Shown one piece after another: positions 16,843-24,969 of a stretch of 64,000 nt of DNA. Origin of the DNA: Marinomonas sp. THO17 (GTDB taxonomy: Bacteria > Pseudomonadota > Gammaproteobacteria > Pseudomonadales > Marinomonadaceae); assembly GCF_040436405.1 (NCBI RefSeq), contig NZ_AP031575.1:3785501-3849500 (forward strand). The letters run 5' to 3'. The notes under the pieces were generated by a model, which had not been told where the DNA came from, made no database searches, and worked only from the letters and a program-made list of their open reading frames with translations. Positions within the stretch are counted from its first letter, which is position 1. Every line of letters begins with the position of its first letter. A program made the position numbers and the translations under genes.

Positions 16843-16947
16843 GCTTAACTTGTTCCCTTCGGTCACTATGGCACAAATGACGCTTAAACAAGTGAATAAA
16901 TGAAGTCCCCATGACGCCGCCGTACTAGTGATTATTGAAATGTTATG
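16843..16947 (+). other. Putative degenerate attC-like palindrome
   Basis: The left core GCTTAAC matches RYYYAAC. ACTTGTT and AACAAGT form an inverted repeat across the site. The right end TGTTATGCC is one base from GTTRRRY. The site starts 7 bp after the LysE-type stop codon. Confidence 0.35.
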
Positions 16948-16975
16948 CCTTGCGGATACCTTTGAGGACAGAAGT

Positions 16976-17329
16976 ATGGAATATGCTCCAATTAAAGACG
17001 AAATTACCTTTGATGATTTCGCAAAAATTGATGTTCGTGTTGGTTTAATTGTCGAAGTGTTAGAAGTAGCAAAGTCGGACAAACTCATGAAGCTAAGGGT
17101 CGACTTTGGTGATCATCAGCGTTCCATTTTGGCTGGTATCAAACAAGAGCGTGAAAACCCGCAAGAAATTGAGGGTAAGCAAGCCTTATTTGTGGTCAAT
17201 TTACCTGAAAGAAAGATGGCAGGTGAGGTGTCTCAAGGCATGTTGTTTGACATCGGTTATGAAGATAAATTAAAGCCATGTCTAGCTTGCCCAGAAACAC
17301 ACATGCCTAATGGTGCAAGGGTAGGCTAA
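16976..17329 (+). CDS. CsaA/Trbp111-like tRNA-binding protein
   Basis: A 117-residue free-standing tRNA-binding OB-fold domain. Its start FDDFAKIDVRVGLIVEVLEV and core SDKLMKLRVDFG, IVAGIKQ-like (ILAGIKQ) and NLPERKMAGEVSQGML are the hallmarks of the domain also fused to the C-terminus of MetG (51942-54005). Stand-alone versions (CsaA, Trbp111) are dimeric tRNA-binding proteins with chaperone-like roles. ATG 16976 is used; the frame is open further upstream but lacks a start with a ribosome binding site. It lies in the cassette-like run between two palindromes. Confidence 0.88.
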   Translation: MEYAPIKDEITFDDFAKIDVRVGLIVEVLEVAKSDKLMKLRVDFGDHQRSILAGIKQERENPQEIEGKQALFVVNLPERKMAGEVSQGMLFDIGYEDKLKPCLACPETHMPNGARVG

Positions 17330-17390
17330 TGTGCTCAGTTCACAGTACAGATTAGCACTGCGCAAACTGCTGAAACACTTAGTTAGGGCG
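17326..17390 (+). other. Putative degenerate attC-like palindrome
   Basis: CTAATGTGCTCAG and CTGAAACACTTAG are imperfect inverted arms. The right end AGTTAGGGC nearly matches GTTRRRY. It overlaps the stop codon of the preceding gene, as cassette sites often do. Confidence 0.4.
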
Positions 17391-17480
17391 GTTGTGTATT
17401 TTCGCTTCATGTATTTGTGTGTTAGCTTTACCTTGTGGTCGCACTAAATTCTGACCTTCATACCATTAAAGGAGAATAAT

Positions 17481-17852
17481 ATGAATTTCTTGGATAAATA
17501 CACGGAACAAGCTTACGCTGCTTTTAGAATCGTTGCGGGCTTTCTTTTTCTTTGGCATGGCACTCAAAAACTGTTTGGTTTTCCAATCGCATTTCCATAT
17601 CCCTTAAACACATTGAGTACAAGTGCTGCGGTTATTGAGTTAGTTACTGGTATTCTCATTATCGTCGGCTTTTATTCAAGGTATGCTGCTTTTCTCGCCA
17701 GTGGCACAATGGCGGTCGCTTATTGGCTGGTGCATGGGCTTAATAATCCGTTCCCTATCGCTAATGGTGGTGAACTCGCGGCCTTCTACTGCTTTGCATT
17801 TCTCTACATTGCAGCAAAAGGCCCTGGTATCTGGAGTATAAACAACAAGTAA
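17481..17852 (+). CDS. DoxX family membrane protein
   Basis: A 123-residue protein with four hydrophobic helices. The family pattern is clear: FRIVAGFLFLWHGTQKLFGF, then VIELVTGILIIVGF, YRYAAF-like (YSRYAAFLASGTMAVAYWL), an NGGELAAFYCFAF helix, and a GPGIWSI end. DoxX-family proteins are small inner-membrane proteins; the original was a subunit of an archaeal quinol oxidase, but most bacterial members are of unknown role. A strong AAAGGAG site precedes the ATG. It is the last gene of the + strand cassette-like run. Confidence 0.9.
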   Translation: MNFLDKYTEQAYAAFRIVAGFLFLWHGTQKLFGFPIAFPYPLNTLSTSAAVIELVTGILIIVGFYSRYAAFLASGTMAVAYWLVHGLNNPFPIANGGELAAFYCFAFLYIAAKGPGIWSINNK

Positions 17853-17859
17853 TAACACC

Positions 17860-17925
17860 ATAACAAGGCCACCCAGAGGGGCAGTCAAACCGCCTAGTGT
17901 TTGGTTGCCCCTCTTATGTTTTCGC
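17860..17925 (+). terminator. Strong hairpin after doxX, terminator or degenerate attC
   Basis: GAGGGGCA (17876) pairs with TGCCCCTC (17906), and the inner CAAAC/GTTTG also pairs. A short T run follows (TTATGTTTT). The left end CATAACAAGGC resembles the attC at 15063 but no right core is seen. It may be both the end of the array and a transcription terminator. Confidence 0.5.
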
Positions 17926-18040
17926 CTTTGGTACTTACTTTAATGAAGGCGTTTTTAATAGATAAGTGCTTATAGATAAGTGATTCTAGATAAACTCTTA
18001 TGAATAGATAATCAGTTTGCTTATTAGGCTTGCGACCTTT

Positions 18041-19144
18041 CTACTGAAAGGGAGCGTTATTCAATTGTTCCTCGATGAAGCTGGTGTCGGTTAGGCTTTT
18101 TAAGAATGCAATTAAATAATTCATTTCGTCATGGGTCAGCTCAAAGCCCTTAATTCTTGAGTCGCGCAGTGGAGAAGGTTCGCCATTTATGGCAGATTGG
18201 CCTCCGGCGGCATAGTGTTGAATCACTTCTTCAAGGCTGTTTAAAGAACCATCGTGCATGTAAGGCCCTGAGACTTCTATGTTTCTAAGTGTCGGAGTAC
18301 GAAATTTGCCTTTGTCTGCATCGAGTTTAGTCACTTCATAAAGCCCTTGATTTCCTTCGGGGTAACTGCCTTTTTTGTCTAGATTATAAAGCCCCGTATT
18401 GTGGAAACTTGGTTGCACTGTGGCATCGCTAAAATGGCGACCAGAATGGCAACTGGAACACCCCAATTTTTCGCTAAAGAATAAGGCTTCGCCCTTTTTG
18501 GCCTCAACACTGATGGCGTCTTTTTGGCCATAAAAGCGATATTGGTCATATGGTGAGTTAACGCTGATTAAAGTACGCTGAAAAGCACCAATGGCCATGA
18601 AGACTTGTTCAAAATCAATCCTGCTACGGTTTGGGAAAGCGGTTTTAAATTGAGCAGGGTAAAGTGGGTGTTCAGCAAGAAAGTTCAATACTTTGTTTTC
18701 ATAACCCTTTGTTCCCATTTCGATAGGATGTGTCCCAAACATGGGTATTTTTGCTTGATCTTCAAAAAATCTGGTGTTTGGGTCTGCCCAAGTCAAGGTG
18801 GTCATGTAAGCTGTATTGACAAGAGACATGGCGTTGCGAGGATGAAACTCGCCAGTAATGCCGACGGAGACGGGTCTAGTTTCGGCATAGGATTTTTGCG
18901 GTAAATGACAGGTGGCACAGGAAACATACCCGGCACCTGATAGATTCAAATCAAAGAAAAGTTGCCTGCCCAGCTCAACTTTGGTTTTGCTCATTGGGTT
19001 ATTTTTAGGCACCAGAGGTGGAGGCACATCCGAGGGAAGGCGCCACTGCCATTTGTCTTTATCCAATCCCCGCTCAGCATGGCTAAGCGGGGCAATCAGA
19101 AGAGAACATAATGACATGGTAGACAAGAATAGCCTTGTACGCAT
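18041..19144 (-). CDS. MauG/MbnH-like di-haem peroxidase-family protein
   Basis: A 367-residue exported protein. It has a signal peptide (LIAPLSHA/E, about 23 residues) and two c-type haem motifs: CATCH at about residue 77 and CSSCH at about 236. The segments PPPLVPKNNPMSKTKVELG and HPRNAMSLVNTAYMTTLTWA match the MXAN_0977/MbnH subgroup of bacterial di-haem enzymes more than classic CcpA. MbnH oxidises a tryptophan of its partner MbnP to kynurenine in the methanobactin copper system. No MbnP-like gene is seen in the window, so the partner and substrate are unknown. It is a single gene convergent with the doxX side. Confidence 0.85.
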   Translation of the reverse strand: MRTRLFLSTMSLCSLLIAPLSHAERGLDKDKWQWRLPSDVPPPLVPKNNPMSKTKVELGRQLFFDLNLSGAGYVSCATCHLPQKSYAETRPVSVGITGEFHPRNAMSLVNTAYMTTLTWADPNTRFFEDQAKIPMFGTHPIEMGTKGYENKVLNFLAEHPLYPAQFKTAFPNRSRIDFEQVFMAIGAFQRTLISVNSPYDQYRFYGQKDAISVEAKKGEALFFSEKLGCSSCHSGRHFSDATVQPSFHNTGLYNLDKKGSYPEGNQGLYEVTKLDADKGKFRTPTLRNIEVSGPYMHDGSLNSLEEVIQHYAAGGQSAINGEPSPLRDSRIKGFELTHDEMNYLIAFLKSLTDTSFIEEQLNNAPFQ

Positions 19145-19438
19145 CTGACTCTCCCAAAACCTAGCTATTTTTTATTATAGTCAAAAGGGGCTCAAGGCCA
19201 ATTCTCCCTGTAGAAGGCATTCAATATTTTTAATCTATAATCATAGTCATCTTGCTAATTCTTAAGACAGGGGAGCAAAGCGTTTTAATCCCTTTAATGT
19301 TTATGCTGGAATTCCTTTGTGTTGTTCGTTTTGCTATGGCTAAACAAATAATACAGTTCTCCAGCGGCTTATAGCGTTGTTGGGCTGATCAGTATGTCCC
19401 TTTGATAAGTCTATTGGTAATCCAAATAGGGACTGGAA

Positions 19439-19834
19439 ATGGAGAAAACGGATATGTCTGATACCGCAAATTTGTTTATTGATTGGCAAGCACAGTGGCA
19501 CTCGCCACCATGGCAAGCATGTGACTTTCTTCCAATCGTCCCGAATCAATCGACAGTAAAAACTCTTTTAGATGATGCGAAATCATGTGATCCAAGTGTT
19601 ACCTATGTATCAACTGGATCTGGTGATAGTGCCTATCTTATTTCTATTGACGGAGTGGAAAATAATCAGGGAAATAACGGTTATTATTGGGTGTATTTTG
19701 TCAATGGGCAGATGCCTTCTGTTGGTTTTGGTGCATATAAATTGTCTCCAGGAGATAGTGTTGCATGGGATTATAAACATTTCAGTTCTGGACTGCGTCA
19801 GGTGAATCAGCCTGATCATCCGGCAAATAAATAA
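19439..19834 (+). CDS. DUF4430-like (transcobalamin C-terminal-type fold) protein
   Basis: A 131-residue protein. The last half reads YYWVYFVNGQMPSVGFGAY followed by KLSPGDSVAWDY, the DUF4430 pattern (a G-YYW-YFVNG strand, then a L-xPGD turn and W-x-Y). No signal peptide is visible, which is odd because most DUF4430 domains are extracellular. Two starts are possible: ATG 19439 and ATG 19454 (the latter with GGAG 8 nt upstream). It stands alone, divergent from the MbnH-like gene across a 294-bp AT-rich gap with no other feature seen. Function unknown. Confidence 0.65.
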   Translation: MEKTDMSDTANLFIDWQAQWHSPPWQACDFLPIVPNQSTVKTLLDDAKSCDPSVTYVSTGSGDSAYLISIDGVENNQGNNGYYWVYFVNGQMPSVGFGAYKLSPGDSVAWDYKHFSSGLRQVNQPDHPANK

Positions 19835-19988
19835 TGCATTTAATCAAGTCCTTTTAGCAGCTGCGACGGCGACTGCTAAAAGGCTGGGTTAGGAATGCTG
19901 TGAAAATAGTACCAATACTAAATTTGAGTGCAGATGAAAAATTGTTTATTTATATTCATTGATAAGTTGCAAAATGGATAGAGCGAGT

Positions 19989-20300
19989 ATGAAAGCAAAA
20001 GTGGCTGTTTTTGGCATATTGAGATTTCCGCCAGACAATATCAGTGATGTGTTGCCTCATTTAAAAGAGTTTGTTGATCAGACTCAAAAGCATGATGCTT
20101 GTATTTTGTATGAGGTCGCAGAAGATCTCACTGATCCTGGGCTATTGCGATTTTCTGAAATTTGGCCGGATCGTGCCAGTTTGGAAAAACATTTAGTGGC
20201 ACCTCATATAAAACCTTGGCGAGAGCAAGCCAAACAATATGGATTACTGGAAAGGTCGTTCGATTCCTATGACATCTCATCCACTGCTATATCGGTATAA
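19989..20300 (+). CDS. Antibiotic biosynthesis monooxygenase (ABM)-fold protein
   Basis: A 103-residue ferredoxin-like alpha/beta-barrel protein. The pattern fits ABM-domain proteins: an opening KAKVAVFGILRFPPDN, then a helix (HLKEFVDQTQKHDACILYEVAED), the strand LLRFSEIWPDRASLEKHL, and PHIKPWREQ. They may act as small monooxygenases or stress proteins. ATG 19989 is preferred to TTG 19959 because it starts right at the domain. The next gene (GNAT) starts 11 bp downstream, so the two are likely co-transcribed. Confidence 0.75.
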   Translation: MKAKVAVFGILRFPPDNISDVLPHLKEFVDQTQKHDACILYEVAEDLTDPGLLRFSEIWPDRASLEKHLVAPHIKPWREQAKQYGLLERSFDSYDISSTAISV

Positions 20301-20311
20301 GTAGTATTTTG

Positions 20312-20767
20312 ATGATCCAAGTAAGAATCGCAAATGTCATCGATTTAGAAGCAATTGAGTCTCTTGTCGCTCAATATCATGAGTTTGAAGGCATTGAGTC
20401 CTCTGCTGAGATGCGTCGCGCAGCGCTCTTGGAACTGGTGGCGTCAAACAAGCAGCATGGGTTTATTGTGGTCGCCACCTCGGATGAAAACATCATAGGT
20501 TATGCCGCAATCTGTTATGGCTTTTCGATTGAGTTTGGTGGTCGGGACGCTTTTTTAGATGAAGTGTTTGTTGCTGCGTCATTTCGCCGTAATGGTATTG
20601 GAGACACCCTGATAAGATTCGCAGAGGAAATCGCTAAAAAGGATAAAATACAAGCCTTGCATTTAGAAGTGTCAAAATCCAACGAAAAGGCGAGGAGCTT
20701 GTATTCTGGCCTTGGTTTTGAAAACAGAGAGGCATTTCATTTGATGTCTAAGAGGCTAAATGATTGA
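20312..20767 (+). CDS. GNAT-family N-acetyltransferase
   Basis: A 151-residue GNAT protein. It opens IQVRIANVIDLEAIESLVAQ. The key strand AFLDEVFVAASFRRNGIGDTL carries the acetyl-CoA loop RRNGIG. The last part has LHLEVSKSNEKARSLYSGLGF, the usual N-x-x-A-x-x-L-Y-x-x-x-G-F ending. The substrate is unknown; the layout resembles spermidine/diamine-type or ribosomal-protein acetyltransferases. It follows the ABM-fold gene by 11 bp. Confidence 0.87.
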   Translation: MIQVRIANVIDLEAIESLVAQYHEFEGIESSAEMRRAALLELVASNKQHGFIVVATSDENIIGYAAICYGFSIEFGGRDAFLDEVFVAASFRRNGIGDTLIRFAEEIAKKDKIQALHLEVSKSNEKARSLYSGLGFENREAFHLMSKRLND

Positions 20768-21207
20768 TTAGCATACATAAACTTAGTTGGTCATTCGCAA
20801 CTTCCCTAAACAGCCTAGAGGCAAATGCATCCAAAAAGCTCTCTATCTTGATTACTTTCTCTAATTATCTATTCCTTTAATTGCCTATTCCTTTATTTGT
20901 CTATAGGCATAGTTGGACTAGGACGTTGTCTACAAAGATTCGTCCCTTTTTACAATGAAGTGTATTGTCTCATGACTTGTCTGGTTGGCTATAAAGGTAC
21001 CTTTTATGGTTATTTTTTGCGTTATTTGCGTAACAAAAAATTCATTTGATCTGTTTTGATAGTCTTTGTGTCGTTAAGGGGCAAATTCCCCGAGAATATT
21101 TTCGCGCTTTTTTGCTACAGTAAACTGGTAAGGATTTTTTGGAAGGGAAAAGATAAACACCTCGATTTAATCCATCTCATTTCCCGCGTTATTTAGATGT
21201 AGAGCAT
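20768..21207. other. 440-bp intergenic region without a gene
   Basis: AT-rich, with an imperfect direct repeat of CTATTCCTTTAATTG / CTATTCCTTTATTTG near 20869-20899. No ORF, RNA gene or clear terminator was recognised. It presumably holds the promoter of the Na/Pi cotransporter gene. Confidence 0.5.
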
Positions 21208-22830
21208 ATGAACGAACTGATTCAATTAGCGGGTGCCATTACCTTATTGCTGTGGGGCATTCGAATGGTTCGAACTGGCTTTGAGCGAGCCTACAAAAGC
21301 CGCTTGGAACATGCTATTCGAGTCATGACAAAGCGCCGTATACAAGCGGCGGCACTGGGTGCGATAGCGGCGGCGGCTTTTCAATCTGGAACCGCTGTGG
21401 TGTTGCTGGCCGCTGGTTTTGTGGCAACCGGTGCCCTTGGCTTGCTTCCCGCCCTGTCGTTGGCCGTAGGAGCAGAAGTGGGCTCCAGTTTAATGGCCAT
21501 GTTACTCAGCCTCGACTTATCTTTACTCTCACCTGTGCTCTTGTTCTTTGGTTACATCACTTTTCAACGGTCGAACAAGCGTAAACACAGATATTGGGGC
21601 CGTATTTTAATGGGGTTAGGCTTGTTATTGCTGTCCCTTTCATTGGTGGCCGACACCACTGCAACGATGCGTTCAGGTGAAGGCATGGCCTTCCTAACCA
21701 ATATTCTGGCTCATGATCTGCTTTTAACCTTATTCATCTTGGCTCTCTTTACCTGGCTGGTTCATTCCAGTCTTGCGGTGATTTTAATGGTGAGTCATCT
21801 CGCCATCGATGGTTCTTTACCACTGGATACCGCCATGATTATGGTATTAGGGGCCAACATTGGTGGTGCGTTACCGGCCCTGAGTTCGGGCTGGGGGGTA
21901 AGTGCTAAAGGGCGTTTGGTTATCATAGGAAACCTTCTTATCCGCTCTTTGGCTGTGATGATAGGTTTCGTCATATACTTTTTCTACAAGAGTGGTTGGT
22001 TGCCACTTGAAGCTTGGAATTTAACCTCTCCAATGCTCTTTCATGTGGCGATCAATGTGTTTAATGCTGTCCTGTTTTTATCTTGTTTGCGGTTTTGGGC
22101 TAGGGTGTTGAAGAAATACATTTCACCTAATGCGTCTCAAGCCAGTTCGGAACACAAACCACTGTCTTCAGTTTATTTATCACAGGACGACATCAATCAC
22201 CCTGTTCGGGCTATGGCCAATGTAACCAATGAAACCTTGCGCGTGGCGGATCTGGCTTATCAAATGCTTGAAAATACGCCACGTATGTTTCGCAATCGTA
22301 AACACATTAATCGAATTAAAGATCTGGATGACGACATCGATCATATTCATAGGGAAGTGACCTATTATTTGTCCGCCATTAAGAATATTAAAACGGCTTC
22401 TGAAGACCATATGAAATGGCAAGACGCGTTCAATTTTGTCACCAACATAGAACACGTAGGCGACATTATAGAAGCCAGTTTAATACCATTAGCTCGCAAA
22501 AAGCATAAGAATGGGATCAAGTTTTCAGCGCAAGGGGAAGGGGAGCTACGGGAGCTTTTTATTGAGCTCTTGGAAATCTTTCGCTTGGCTCAAGCTGTGT
22601 ATGTATCAAAAAGCCCGGAACTGGCTGCGGAATTGATTGATGCCAAACAAGCTTATCGAGACAAACTGGCCATTTACCGAGAAGAGCACACAGGTAGGAT
22701 TCGCCAGCAAGAGATAGAGTCCCTGTCTTCTACTCAAATCCATATGGACATATTGAGAGACTTGCAACGTATTTGCTCTCTGCTCATATCAACGGGCTAT
22801 CCAATATTAAAACGTCACCAAGTGTCGTAA
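21208..22830 (+). CDS. Na/Pi cotransporter family protein (NptA/YjbB type) with PhoU-like tail
   Basis: A 540-residue inner-membrane protein. The two family repeats are visible: AAAFQSGTAVVLLAAGFVATG (about residues 66-86) and HSSLAVILMVSHLAIDG (about 196-212), followed by MVLGANIGGALPAL. The residue pattern QSGTA replaces the more common QSSSA. The C-terminal ~200 residues are soluble and helical (VADLAYQMLENTPRMF and later IHMDILRDLQRI), resembling PhoU helices. It is predicted to move phosphate with Na+. It stands alone, with no pho genes nearby. Confidence 0.88.
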   Translation: MNELIQLAGAITLLLWGIRMVRTGFERAYKSRLEHAIRVMTKRRIQAAALGAIAAAAFQSGTAVVLLAAGFVATGALGLLPALSLAVGAEVGSSLMAMLLSLDLSLLSPVLLFFGYITFQRSNKRKHRYWGRILMGLGLLLLSLSLVADTTATMRSGEGMAFLTNILAHDLLLTLFILALFTWLVHSSLAVILMVSHLAIDGSLPLDTAMIMVLGANIGGALPALSSGWGVSAKGRLVIIGNLLIRSLAVMIGFVIYFFYKSGWLPLEAWNLTSPMLFHVAINVFNAVLFLSCLRFWARVLKKYISPNASQASSEHKPLSSVYLSQDDINHPVRAMANVTNETLRVADLAYQMLENTPRMFRNRKHINRIKDLDDDIDHIHREVTYYLSAIKNIKTASEDHMKWQDAFNFVTNIEHVGDIIEASLIPLARKKHKNGIKFSAQGEGELRELFIELLEIFRLAQAVYVSKSPELAAELIDAKQAYRDKLAIYREEHTGRIRQQEIESLSSTQIHMDILRDLQRICSLLISTGYPILKRHQVS

Positions 22831-23039
22831 AGAGCATAGTAAAGGCTTTGCTGGAAAAAGAGGCGCAGCGAAAGGGCTTGTCTCTCATATTCCTTTGTTT
22901 CGCCTAAATTTCTGTCAATTCCCCCGCTGCAAATTTGCAGCATGGAGGAATTTCATTATCCGCTTGGTATGGTCGCCTTGGTCTTTTTGGCTTGTTATGA
23001 TGGTTTGACAACAAACCAAAAGTAGGAGAGGGCGTCGAA

Positions 23040-23486
23040 ATGCTTACCGATGAAGTGAAAAAATCCATTGAAGAAAGTGTTCTGTGTTGGCTTGCTACAG
23101 CGGATAGCTCTGGGGAACCTAATTGCTCTCCTAAAGAGGTATTTACTCATCATGACTCGAATACATTACTCATTGCCCACATTGCATCACCTGAGAGCGT
23201 CAAAAACATTCAGTCTAATGCCAAGGTATGTGTGAGTTTTGTCCATGTTCTAAAACAAAAAGGATTTAAGCTTAAGGGTCACGCAACTTACATAGATGCA
23301 TCAGAAAGTCATTATCCCGAACTCTATAAACTCATCCAGCCTGTGGCATACGGTTTTCCTGTAAAAGGGATTATTCAAGTTAAAATAACCCGTGTTTCTC
23401 CTATCTTGGCCCCCAGTTATTATTTGCTACCAGGAACCACAGAAGAAAGCCAAATAGCGAGTGCAAGGCAAGCTTATGGCATCTAA
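23040..23486 (+). CDS. Pyridoxamine 5'-phosphate oxidase-like FMN-binding protein
   Basis: A 148-residue split-barrel flavin-binding protein. The beginning is VLCWLATADSSGEPNCSPKE, the typical first strand pair of this fold. It is followed by TLLIAHIASPESVKNIQSNA and KVCVSFVHVLKQKGFKLKG. The rest is a C-terminal strand set. Members reduce or bind small molecules such as F420 or FMN substrates; this one is too short to be PdxH itself. A good ribosome binding site (TAGGAG) precedes ATG 23040. A tiny ORF may overlap its 3' end at 23476. Confidence 0.82.
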   Translation: MLTDEVKKSIEESVLCWLATADSSGEPNCSPKEVFTHHDSNTLLIAHIASPESVKNIQSNAKVCVSFVHVLKQKGFKLKGHATYIDASESHYPELYKLIQPVAYGFPVKGIIQVKITRVSPILAPSYYLLPGTTEESQIASARQAYGI

Positions 23487-23610
23487 TGATGAACAATACC
23501 GTCAGGACTCTCTTAAAGATCCAGATTGCATCGCCGCCTTTCAGTATGCAGAAGACACCAAGTGTATTCTCAGTTATGAGCCTAGTTTCTTTAAACCTGT
23601 GTTTGGATAA
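23476..23610 (+). CDS. Possible 44-residue ORF overlapping the flavin-protein 3' end
   Basis: The ATG at 23476 is preceded by AAGGCAAG and opens a short acidic, aromatic-rich frame (DEQYRQDSLKDPDC, then KCILSYEPSFFKPVFG). Its composition looks more protein-like than the competing 69-residue frame at 23486. It overlaps the upstream gene by 11 nt. The same frame stays open for about 50 codons beyond its stop, so it may be the remains of a longer gene. No family recognised. Confidence 0.25.
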   Translation: MASNDEQYRQDSLKDPDCIAAFQYAEDTKCILSYEPSFFKPVFG

Positions 23611-23707
23611 CCTCTTGGCAAAGCAAGTTATGACAGTCGGCTTGGTGCTGAGGTGGTTTTCGCTTATTTTTATTTTGCCTTTAAAAAATGCTTAAGAAGG
23701 AGGGATC

Positions 23708-24028
23708 ATGGTGGCGTTTTTTTATCTACTAATGTGCATTTTAGGAACGGTTTTTCCTTATTGGGCATTTTTGCCTTGGTTTTTTGAAAACGGTTTAAAC
23801 ATTCACCTGTTACTAACGGAGGCCAGTCCAGCCATAGCCGCCTTTGCATGGTTAGACGTGGTGATTTCGGCACTCGTTTTATTGGTGTTTATTTGGGTGG
23901 ATGGAAAGCGCAACAAAATGAGCATGCTTTGGCTTCCTACTCTTGGAACCTTAGTCGTTGGGGTCTCACTCGGTTTGCCTTTGTTCCTGTTGATGAGGGA
24001 ATGGCAAATGTCCAGCAGCGAACGTTAG
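23708..24028 (+). CDS. DUF2834-type small membrane protein
   Basis: A 106-residue protein with three hydrophobic segments. The pattern matches DUF2834: LLMCILGTVFPYWAFLPWF, a polar loop, AFAWLDVVISALVLLVFIW with a VDGKR turn, and a final GVSLGLPLFLLMREW. Function unknown. An AAGAAGGAGG ribosome binding site precedes ATG 23708. Downstream, an octanucleotide tandem repeat starts 32 bp after the stop. Confidence 0.82.
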   Translation: MVAFFYLLMCILGTVFPYWAFLPWFFENGLNIHLLLTEASPAIAAFAWLDVVISALVLLVFIWVDGKRNKMSMLWLPTLGTLVVGVSLGLPLFLLMREWQMSSSER

Positions 24029-24059
24029 ACTGCTAGCTTGAGGAGGAGGTCTAGATGGA

Positions 24060-24178
24060 TTTAGGGCATTAGGGCATTAGGACATTAGGACATTAGGACA
24101 TTAGGACATTAGGACATTAGGACATTAGGACATTAGGACATTAGGACATTAGGACATTAGGACATTAGGACATTAGGG
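24060..24178 (+). repeat. Octanucleotide tandem repeat (ATTAGGAC)n, about 15 copies
   Basis: An 8-bp unit is repeated about 15 times without spacers; the end units read ATTAGGGC. Every run of three units contains TAG in each frame, so the tract cannot be read through. It lies between DUF2834 and an acetyltransferase gene. A strong ribosome binding site GAGGAGGAGGT followed by ATG (24055) lies at its left edge and yields only a five-codon peptide. Confidence 0.95.
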
Positions 24179-24239
24179 CAGGAGCAGGTTGCCCTAGTCA
24201 GTGGACTTGTTCGTAGCTTTCCCAAATGCTGATTTAATT

Positions 24240-24686
24240 ATGAGGGTAAAAACCGTGTTTTTTGAGATTTTTCCAGCCAGCTTAAAGCATTCTGATGACA
24301 TCACTAATTTAACGCAAACGTTAGGCTATGACGCTAATCGAGAAGAAACCGCACACTGGTTGAACGCCTTGATTCATTCACCTTTACATCATGTCTTTGT
24401 GGTCGTGTGTGAGGATAAGGTGTCCGCTTGGTTGGTGGTTGAAAAACGCTTGTTTCTTGAATCAGGTTTTAAAGCTGAAATTACGGGGTTAGTGGTGGGT
24501 GAAAACTATCGTCGTCATGGCCTTGCTAAGGCATTAGTGTCAGCGGCTGAGGGTTGGGCAAAACAACAGGGTTTAGCAAAATTAGTCGTGAGATCAAACA
24601 TATCACGAGAAGCTTCTCATCTTTTCTACCCTGCCATGGGGTTCCATTGCTCAAAAACCTCTCATGTCTATGTCAAAGCGGTTTAA
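24240..24686 (+). CDS. GNAT-family N-acetyltransferase downstream of the octanucleotide repeat
   Basis: A GNAT protein of 148 residues from ATG 24240, or 161 from GTG 24201. The later start puts the first GNAT strand (VKTVFFEIFPASLKHSDDI) at the N-terminus. Neither start has a well-spaced ribosome binding site. The core reads EITGLVVGENYRRHGLAKAL with acetyl-CoA loop RRHGLA. The ending has ASHLFYPAMGFHCSKTS. It resembles aminoglycoside 6'-type or metabolite acetyltransferases; substrate unknown. The repeat tract directly upstream could alter its expression through promoter spacing or mRNA structure. Confidence 0.82.
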   Translation: MRVKTVFFEIFPASLKHSDDITNLTQTLGYDANREETAHWLNALIHSPLHHVFVVVCEDKVSAWLVVEKRLFLESGFKAEITGLVVGENYRRHGLAKALVSAAEGWAKQQGLAKLVVRSNISREASHLFYPAMGFHCSKTSHVYVKAV

Positions 24687-24969
24687 GCAGCTTTGCTGGT
24701 GGGATTTGTTGATAGACTGCTCCAGATTCTTTAAGTCATAAAATTTTCTACTTAAAAAAAACATTATTTTTCAAGGGGATTACAGAGTCTTAAATACAAA
24801 GAGTAAAAAATATGCAAGTTCACCCTTGATTCGACAACTACCTTGAAAAGCCCAAATTTGCGTCTAGTCTTTCATTGCGTTTGAATTATTTCATAATTTT
24901 TATGCTTTCAAACGGACTAAAACTAGCTAAAAAAACATAAGTTCTCAAGAAGAGGACAAGGAGATAAAA

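Noticed and set aside
23486..23695. A 69-residue plus-strand ORF after the flavin-binding protein
   Set aside because: Composition is unlike a real protein and the competing frame at 23476 looks more coding-like; neither is strong.
24060..24178. CRISPR array or translational phase-variation tract
   Set aside because: The 8-bp units have no spacers, and three units always contain a stop in every frame, so reading through is impossible at any copy number.
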